In this document: one piece after another, positions 57,155 to 64,000 of the stretch
Layout of the letters: each line of letters opens with the position of its first letter
Position numbering within the stretch: the stretch's first letter is position 1
Assembly (NCBI GenBank): GCA_037176885.1
Contig: JAWWNJ010000265.1
Location: 62,001-126,000, forward strand
From: Favolaschia claudopus
Lineage: Eukaryota; Basidiomycota; Agaricomycetes; Agaricales; Mycenaceae
Length of the DNA stretch: 64,000 bases
Direction of reading: 5' to 3'
The notes under the pieces: model-generated
The model's database searches: none
What the model saw: the letters and a program-made list of their open reading frames with translations, nothing else
What the model was told of the DNA's origin: nothing
Translations under genes and position numbers: made by a program

Positions 57155-59072
57155 TCAAATCAAAAAGGAGTGCACTACCTCCTCCGAATCTATCCTCGAC
57201 CGCCTCAATATTACGTGATCCGAGCGAAATTTCGGTGGGCCGGCTTTTATAGATACCAAGATCGGCACCATACGACTATGACTTCGCGAAGCTCTTTTCA
57301 CCATTTCCTGCATCCCAGGATAACCTTCGAGGTTGTCCGAGTCGGTCAATTCGAAAATTCTCGGTTCACTTCTACCATCTACCAGATATGATTGGACGTC
57401 ATGGAAGTTGAAATGCACAAAGAAATCGTGTTTGTTATTGTCGTCAACTTGGAGACCGGCATGTTGATCGGGAAACTGACGGGATACGAGGGCCAAAATG
57501 AACAGTTTTTGACGCGAAGTAAGAAACGAGAGATTGTCTGCGTGGGATGAGAAGATATAGGTTCAACGAACATCAGAAATGAGACGTACCGCGCCGAATA
57601 TCGCGTAAGCTGCCGCATTCTTCCCTATGCCCACCTTTGATCCAGTCGTGCGACTGACATTCAGCACAGCAGTAATATATGCATTTGCATGCCGCACAGC
57701 GTCGAAATTCTCTTTCATCTGCCAACTTCCCGCACTGTGCGTCATCAGTGATCAAGTCAATGCAAGGTCGAAGTCACCAACCTCCAAATTATCACACGCC
57801 CTCCGTTTTACCGCACCAGTATCTTCCAGTTCTTCCATAACAGAGAAATGACGGTGGAGAATAGATGCCAATCTGATCCAGTTGGGTTGGATGGGAGAGC
57901 GTTGGAATTGGGGAGATTGAAAGGTGTGTTCCAATTTTCTCATTGATTTGAGCAGGGGACGGAGAACCGAAGGGTAGATGCAGGCTGTGGCCAGAAAAGC
58001 AACGATCCTGCGCATGAAATCCTCAAATTCTTGGGCTTCGCGGCGCATGCTGTACTGCACAAGGACGGGAATGATCCCAGCCTTGACGGCCCGTTTGGCC
58101 GTTGAGTGGACGGGACCAGGAGTCATAATGGCGAGAATAAACCTGAGACAGCAAGGTATGAAGAGCTCCGGGAAGCGCGCTGTGAGATTTGGGAAAGCGG
58201 CCATGGCTTTCGTCGCACACTCCACGAATCCCCGAGATGAAAGCTCCTCACGCAGGCGATCCGCGTCTGAATAATTGAATGTGAGGATGTAGAAAACGGT
58301 GTCAAGGCCGTCGGCGTCTTGCTCCCTGCCACGAGAATAGAGAGAGATATGTCGGAGGATGAGGGAAACGAAGTCCGGAATCCCACCAGCTCCGTCGATG
58401 TATTCCTGAAGGTGTTCCAGCGTAAAGTTCGGGAGTCCAGTCTCCCTCGAAACGCAAGTGCCCCGGACGAAAAGCCACAACGTCTGCCACACCTTCGCAT
58501 AGGAAGGGTCATTGATGCGTGCTGGAAGAAGAATGTTCCATGCCCGTCCAATATAGACACGAAGCCGGGGTGTGTAAGATAATTTGTGCAGCTGGTCGGC
58601 GTCGAAACAAACCTCCGATATGATTAGGATTAAGTCAAGAAGGGCAGGTTCTTGATCTGCTGGGTTATCCGTTTCTATAGGATAAACGAGCTGAAACCAA
58701 GACCAATAACGCGGCCAGATTTCGAGCAACGCAGGTTTTGGTGATATTTCGCGCATTGCCCCTAGAATGCCGATCGTGATTCTCACCGCGATTGCGCGGG
58801 GATGATCACTTCTTTCGAAAGAATGTTGGGGGTGGGTAGGAGGTCGAAGGTTGTGATATACAATGGGCAGGAGGAGAGCTTGATTAACTCTCAGCCGATC
58901 TTCCAGCAAAAATGTCATTATTTTGAGCAGGGCTGATGCAGAGCCATGGTACGCGGCCACAGCAAAATTCTGCGAGTCCTTGAAAGATATGAATGGACCC
59001 TTGGAAAAGTCAACTCACATGCAAAGACCGAGGCAGTCTTTCTAGGTTCTGAATCACGAGGGCAGGGTGCAT
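57155..59072 (-). CDS. MYND zinc-finger protein 3 (intact, 592 aa)
   Basis: Exons are 59072-59019, 58978-57782, 57734-57590 and 57537-57155. Introns of 40, 47 and 52 nt are GT-AG with consistent phases (1779 nt, 592 residues). Exon 1 is again 18 codons ([18 protein letters not shown]). Exon 2 is helical ([20 protein letters not shown]) and ends RACDNLE. Exon 3 is 145 nt, exactly as in MYND1, and encodes the finger [14 protein letters not shown]2-C, YYCC-x2-C, H-x3-C. The C-terminal exon is a mixed alpha/beta tail. Zinc binding and protein docking are expected from the family; there is no SET domain. Lies downstream of the foldback and in tandem with the decayed MYND2, suggesting local duplication. 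Confidence 0.94.
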
Positions 59073-60129
59073 GTCAGGGATCGCAGGGACTCGTTGTGAG
59101 GGTAAGAAAAACAAGGAACTTGAAGGAAGGTCTGCGATTCTGTCACATTATTGTGTGTCATGTCACGTCGGCTATTACATCATCCAATCACTCTCTCCCG
59201 TATGTACCACGATGACAATGCTGTCCGAGTCGGACACGTGCCCCTGAGAAATCTCAACATCTTCGGCCAAGGCAGACCGACACTCCCTTTGCACAAACTA
59301 TCACCGCTGTTTCTCGTTGGCAAAGGTTCGGGCTCGAAACCTTTGTGTTGAGTGTACCTGATGCTTCGCAGCTACAGCTTATGCACAGGGAGCACTTCCC
59401 ATCCCGTTTCCATCGCGAAATCTTCAAGTTTGAGATTGGTTTGAGAGGATCGGAACTTGCTACTAAGGCTTTGCAGAACTTGTATTCAAAAGACTTGCGA
59501 AGGGGGCTCGGGCTGAGCGGTTCGTCATGCCTCAATTTTCTGCTCCTCAGTTCTATCTAAGTCCCAGTGATGTGGAAATCTTGGATCAATGTACAGCTAT
59601 CCGAATATTCGACGCGGAACGGCTGTCTTCGCACACAAAATTGAATGTCAAGCCCGATTCCCATGGAGAGACTCTAATTTCAACCTCAGTGTCCTTCCCC
59701 CCGTTCCTCGGCATCGGACATTCGCCACATCTTCGAATTATGGTAATGAGCAACGTTGTCCGAATATTTGTCACTATGGTGGACCTCAGACTAAGATTCC
59801 CGTTACCTCGCTATAAATTAGGTCGGCCTCTAAATATCAGCCCTTGACAGCCAAAATGTTTCTCTTGGACTTCTTTCTTAACTTCAATTCTATCCCGCAG
59901 GCAGCGTTGCGGAATCTGGCGGTAGATGTTTGGGCTCGTGGTTTGTCTATTCCTGCCCGTGCGTATTTGTTCCGTTATTCGATTCAAATCTCGAAGGTAA
60001 AAACAACCATATTAGGTCTTCTTGACAACTTCCCAACAAGAACATGATGGACTGATGCAAGAATGAATAACTATTATAGCTCGAAGCCGACTCGTGGCTG
60101 AATTTAAAACTCCTTGATAGGATAAATTC
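59073..60129. other. Intergenic, no supported gene
   Basis: Frames of up to 106 codons (59527-59847, +) lack domains and splice partners. This is the 5' side of both the MYND3 (-) and the 60.1-62 kb (+) genes, so it should hold their promoters. Confidence 0.3.
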
Positions 60130-62027
60130 ATGGCGCCACTTCGCTCACCCGCTGCTCCTCTTCCAACTCATACCATGGCCCACCTCTTTACCTCCCGAGA
60201 GACTCTCATCCCCCTCGACAACACGCTTGGGGTATTCCTCATCGGGCTCATTCTCTCTTCGATGTAAGGCGGCGACAATTTCGAATGGGAGATAAATGTT
60301 TTGACCGAGCCAGACTTTTCGGAGTGACCTGCCTCCAGATTTATCTCTACTTCACGAGGTATTCCTCGCGCGATCAAGTAGCCTTGAAATCATTCGTGCG
60401 TTCTTTGGTGTCTTTCAAATCCAGGACATGAGCTGACCGTTTTCGGGGTTCGCTTTCAGGTCATACTGCTGCTGTTAATGGATTCCTTACACCTCGCCTT
60501 CATATCGCATGCATTCTACCGAATCGTCGTCTCAAATTTTGGAGACTACGCTGCCCTGGGACAACCACCATGGTGAGTGCGCCGTGTTACATAGGAACTT
60601 TGAGAATTCAAATCGTTCCGGTTTTTAGGACGCTTTTGGTAGCTTTTGGTATTCTCCCTGACCTTGATAATTCGAATTAATCGGCGTATAAATTTGCTGA
60701 TAGGTTCAAGTTGTTCTCGGCGGTAAGCCAAATAAAGTATTACATACATATCTACTATTGGAAACTGAGCTTCGGTTCACTGTGCAGTCACTGTGGCGAC
60801 AATGGTGCAGCTCTTTTACGCGTCGAGAATTTATAGGTTTTCGAAAGGGATTGTTATCCCGGTACTTGCCGTGAGCAACTTCGCTGCCTTCCTGTATCGT
60901 TATCAACCACGACTTCCCACTCCCAGGCGATCTGCGCTGTTGTTGGCTTCGGTAGTTACTGTTCGTTTTCGAATCCGCGTAGATCTGCATCCCCTGGGAA
61001 AAACTAGCATTTGCCGCACTGTACACACACAAAACGTTTGTGTTCTTTCTCGTTCTACTGGCGCTACTTTCAAAACTAGAAGCTAACCAACGATAATCAG
61101 TCTAACCGAACCATTCTCCACGACATCGGCGACGGGCAAAGTGACATATAACAATACGGTAAATATATTCGCTCGCCGACGAGAGTAAAGAACATGCGTT
61201 GAAGTTCCCAAGGTATTTTCAGCCACTGGACTTGGATTCATCATGGCGTCCGATATCATCGTCGCCTGTGCAATGCTGTACCACTTGTCCACGAATAGAT
61301 CTGAGTTCCAGAGGTACGTGCCGTTGATGCAGCGATAAATTTGGACGCTGAAATGCGATGGGTTTCCTTCACACAGCACCAACAAGGCTCTGAATACTCT
61401 GATCACTTACTCAGTGAGCAGCGGGGCACTAACAACGGTGTTCGCCATTGGCAATCTGGTAGCGGTACGTATGCTTTACTCCGTCACTCAACGATTTTCA
61501 GCGGTTATGTTCTCATTGGAATGTATCAGGAAGCAGTGTCTCCTTCGACTTTGTATGAAGCACCGTGAGCTCAATTCTACCCTCCTCCAGTAAAAACCCC
61601 GACCAAAACTCATATGATTCTAATTCAGATTCTTCTTCGTCCTGGTCCGACGTCCGTATATATTCTACACGCGTTCACTAGCTTAATACTCACCCGGGAG
61701 TTACGCACAGTGCACTGCTTGAGCTTTATGTCAATGTACGCATCTTTCGCCCTTCCTTGCCATTCAGCATCTAACTGTATCAAATTCACTCATAATCAAA
61801 AACACGCTGTTTGATATGACAGCCTCAACTCGCGGGACCACGTTCGAAAACAACTTCATACCGGAGGCCATGCCATGGTCACGATGCCTTCCTCTTACCG
61901 TACTACCACGGATACGGAGAGTGGAAATGGAAATGGATTGGCGGAGACAAAGACGAGGGAGAGTCGAGGGATTGTTTTCGCTGAGGCGAGGCAGGGGAGT
62001 TTTGATGATTTGGGGTCCAGGCAGTAG
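60130..62027 (+). CDS. DUF6534-type multi-pass membrane protein gene
   Basis: Exon 1 (60130-60263) carries PLDNTLGVFLIGLILSS, and exon 2 (60314-60395) LFGVTCLQIYLYFTRYSSRD. Exon 3 (60460-60572) carries LLLLMDSLHLAFISHAFY and the FGDYAALGQPP loop. Further blocks are MVQLFYASRIYRFSKG (to 60870), AICAVVGF from 60927, SATGLGFMASDIIVACAMLY (to 61313) and NKALNTLITYSVSSGALTTV (61377-61464). The tail ends GSFDDLGSRQ at 62027. The order LDNTLG, YGVTCLQ-like, tyrosine-rich helices and NKL-NTL is that of the DUF6534 family, a seven-helix-like membrane group abundant in Agaricomycetes, function unknown. The first three exons and the 61313/61377 junction are phase-consistent. The segments at 60573-60790, 60950-61220 and 61500-61815 are not resolved and may contain lesions. 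Confidence 0.65.
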
Positions 62028-62494
62028 TAGTAGTTGGAGTGAGCTGAAAAAATATCAGTGCTCGCTCGGCACACTGTGACTTGTAGCATGTGATTCATTT
62101 TGCACCAAATAGAACTCATGATAAACCTTCGTGGGGGCCTGGAGGGAAGTTGCAAATTCGTGGTTCATGATGGGTATTTTTCTTTACAGCGATAGCGGAC
62201 AGCTAGGATATAAAATTAGGAGAGCAAATGTGAACTGCAGACGTGCCAGACTCGGAGACAATAAGACCCGATCCAATTGAAAGTCATGTTGCCTAAGATT
62301 CAACGCAGTCAATGTCTACTGTAGGTGAATCACGCAGAGCGAAACGAGGTTGCATTCCTTTCCATGTTTACCGGCTACAGCCGCGGAAGGGACGCGTTCT
62401 TGACACCTATTTGGACGACACGTGCCCATGATGAGTGACAAGATCAATGATGGTAATGGAGATCTCTTTCTCTTCCTACCTCCACCATCTCGCC

Positions 62495-64000
62495 ATGAGT
62501 CTCGCATTTCCGGCCGAGATGTGGCTTTACATCTTCTCTTTTGTGTCCGACGCTCGCTCGCTCAGGGCGATAATCCTCTCCTCCCGTCAATTTCATGACC
62601 TGGCGCTGCCGGAATTGTTGCACAGCGTGTGCTGGAATTCGGTCGATAAGGCAGAAGCACATCTGGAATTTTTTGAGACGCAAATCAACCGCAGAACGAT
62701 CCCTACGAAGCTCGCGCTTACGCTGCCGAGCGACAGCTACACCCGTGTGTCTGCTCATTTCTGCGCTAGAATCACCGCTAATTTTCGTAGGACTTGAATC
62801 TATCACGGCTATCGTGGACCGGATTACCTGGTTCACCAGTTTGAAATCCCTTTCTTTCGCCAATGTTCACCTTTCCGAGTCGCTTTACGCTGTTCTCGCT
62901 CAGATTCCTACCCTCACGGATCTGAGTCTCGATTCGTGTCACCTTGCAGCTCTTCCGACACTATTGCAGAACCCTTCTGCACCGGTCAACTTCAACATCC
63001 CAATAACCCATCTCACGGTCCGCGGCCTCTTTCCCCTTGATGCGATCCAGTTTCGCACTCTGTATCGCCAGCTCTTGGCACTACTGCAAAATCTTATCTC
63101 GTTAACGCTCAAAGACCATTTCCCCAGCTTCCTGGGACCTCTGCCTACCCTTACCTCACTGTGTCTCTGCGCACCATATGAAGACGCCGTCAGCTTGCTC
63201 AACGTTCACTACCTCCCGAGCATCGCCGCTACCCTCCTCCACTTGCGCGTTGATGTTTTGGATGCACCACCGGATCCGAATATGCCCGTCGAGCCCGTTG
63301 ACATCCTCGAGATCTCGGCGCCCGTACTGCAGTCGTTCATGGGCTCGCTTTACATTGCCAACTGTCTACTCCGCACATCCCACAATATATCTTCGATTAC
63401 GATTACCACTTTCGTCAAAAGGACACAGGATGCACTCGCGTTCATTGAAGCTGCCAGCGCCGCCCCGATTGAAGATATCGAACTGAGAGTTGAAGACTGG
63501 GATGATGAGGTGTTACTTGCGATAACGCATCGTCTTCCTTTGTGCCGCCAGATCAAGCTTTTCTTCCGTTATTCTCAGCCGTCGGATGTGCGTTATGTTT
63601 CTTTTTCTATTGGTTTCTCTTCGTTTTCTCGTATGTATGGCCTAACGATTACATGTATCAGGACTTCCTCTTTAACCTCGGAATCCAACACCTCCCGTCC
63701 CTCCCCAACCTACACACCCTCCACGTTCACGCCGTTACGCATATCCCGCCGCCGCCCGCACAGCCTTTTGGTTTTGGCCGTCGTCCGGCAGCTACACATA
63801 CACAAACACAGACGGAGGGAAGGATACCCGCTGTCGATCCGGCGGAGGAGAAATGCGAGGAGTATTTGGCGGTATGGGCGCAGTATAATCCCGCGTTGAG
63901 GGGTGTGAAGTTTGTGGAGGGGAGGGAGTGGAGGAGGGAGGGGGAGGGGGGGAGGTGGTTTTCTTGGGGTTTGAAGGATGTGGGTGGGCGTGACGGTGAG
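62495..64000 (+). CDS. F-box/LRR protein 3 (3' end outside window)
   Basis: Exon 1 is 62495-62744, exon 2 is 62791-63587 and exon 3 starts at 63662 and runs past the window end. Introns of 46 and 74 nt are GT-AG and in phase. The F-box is at residues 4-40: FPAEMWLYIFSFV, SLRAIILSSRQFHDLALPELL. Leu-rich repeats follow (LKSLSFANVHL, LTDLSLDSCHL, NLISLTLKDHF, LTSLCLCAPY), and exon 3 resumes with LPSLPNLHTLHV. It is a likely SCF ubiquitin-ligase substrate receptor. The ending is Gly/Arg/Glu-rich up to the window edge and remains open. Confidence 0.88.

Overview
This window is nuclear DNA of a filamentous fungus, most likely a mushroom-forming basidiomycete (Agaricomycetes). Genes are split by many short GT-AG introns of about 45-75 nt, often with CTAAC/CTAAT branch-like boxes. 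The recognisable families are ones expanded in that group: MYND zinc-finger proteins with a long helical N-terminus, F-box/LRR proteins, DUF6534-type membrane proteins and Helitrons. There is no operon structure, Shine-Dalgarno pattern, CRISPR array or convincing tRNA.

Layout. 0-5.5 kb: the 3' part of a decayed Helitron, then a MITE carrying a hAT-like MITE inside its left terminal repeat. 6.2-9 kb: a non-LTR retrotransposon remnant and a 390-bp inverted duplication. 9.6-14 kb (-): a long Ser-rich gene with many frameshifts. 14.5-16 kb (+): a gene built of small duplicated exons. 18.8-19.5 kb (+): an unidentified spliced reading frame. 22-24.4 kb (+): a second broken Ser/Pro-rich gene. 25-26.5 kb (-): an intact six-exon gene with a PD-(D/E)XK-like segment. 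27.7-28.1 kb (+): a broken fragment of a membrane-anchored GH5 exo-1,3-beta-glucanase. 30.7-32.8 kb (+): intact MYND gene 1. 33-45 kb: repeats, MITEs and one intact F-box gene (40.2-41.5 kb, -). 45.5-47.2 kb (+): an uncharacterised, frameshifted gene. 48-49.7 kb (-): a second intact F-box gene. 49.8-53 kb: a MITE and a Ty3-type gag remnant. 54.3-59.1 kb (-): broken MYND gene 2 and intact MYND gene 3, separated by a 730-bp near-palindrome. 60.1-62 kb (+): a DUF6534-type gene. 62.5 kb to the window end (+): a third F-box/LRR gene.

The main theme is contrast. The intact genes (MYND1, MYND3, the three F-box genes, the 25-26.5 kb gene) have phase-consistent introns throughout. Their neighbours carry several independent indels and stops. 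Sequencing error should not respect gene boundaries like this, so the broken genes look like real pseudogenes. At several breaks the lesion is a small tandem duplication (4, 7 or 19 nt). Family names come from motif recognition alone; no database search was run.
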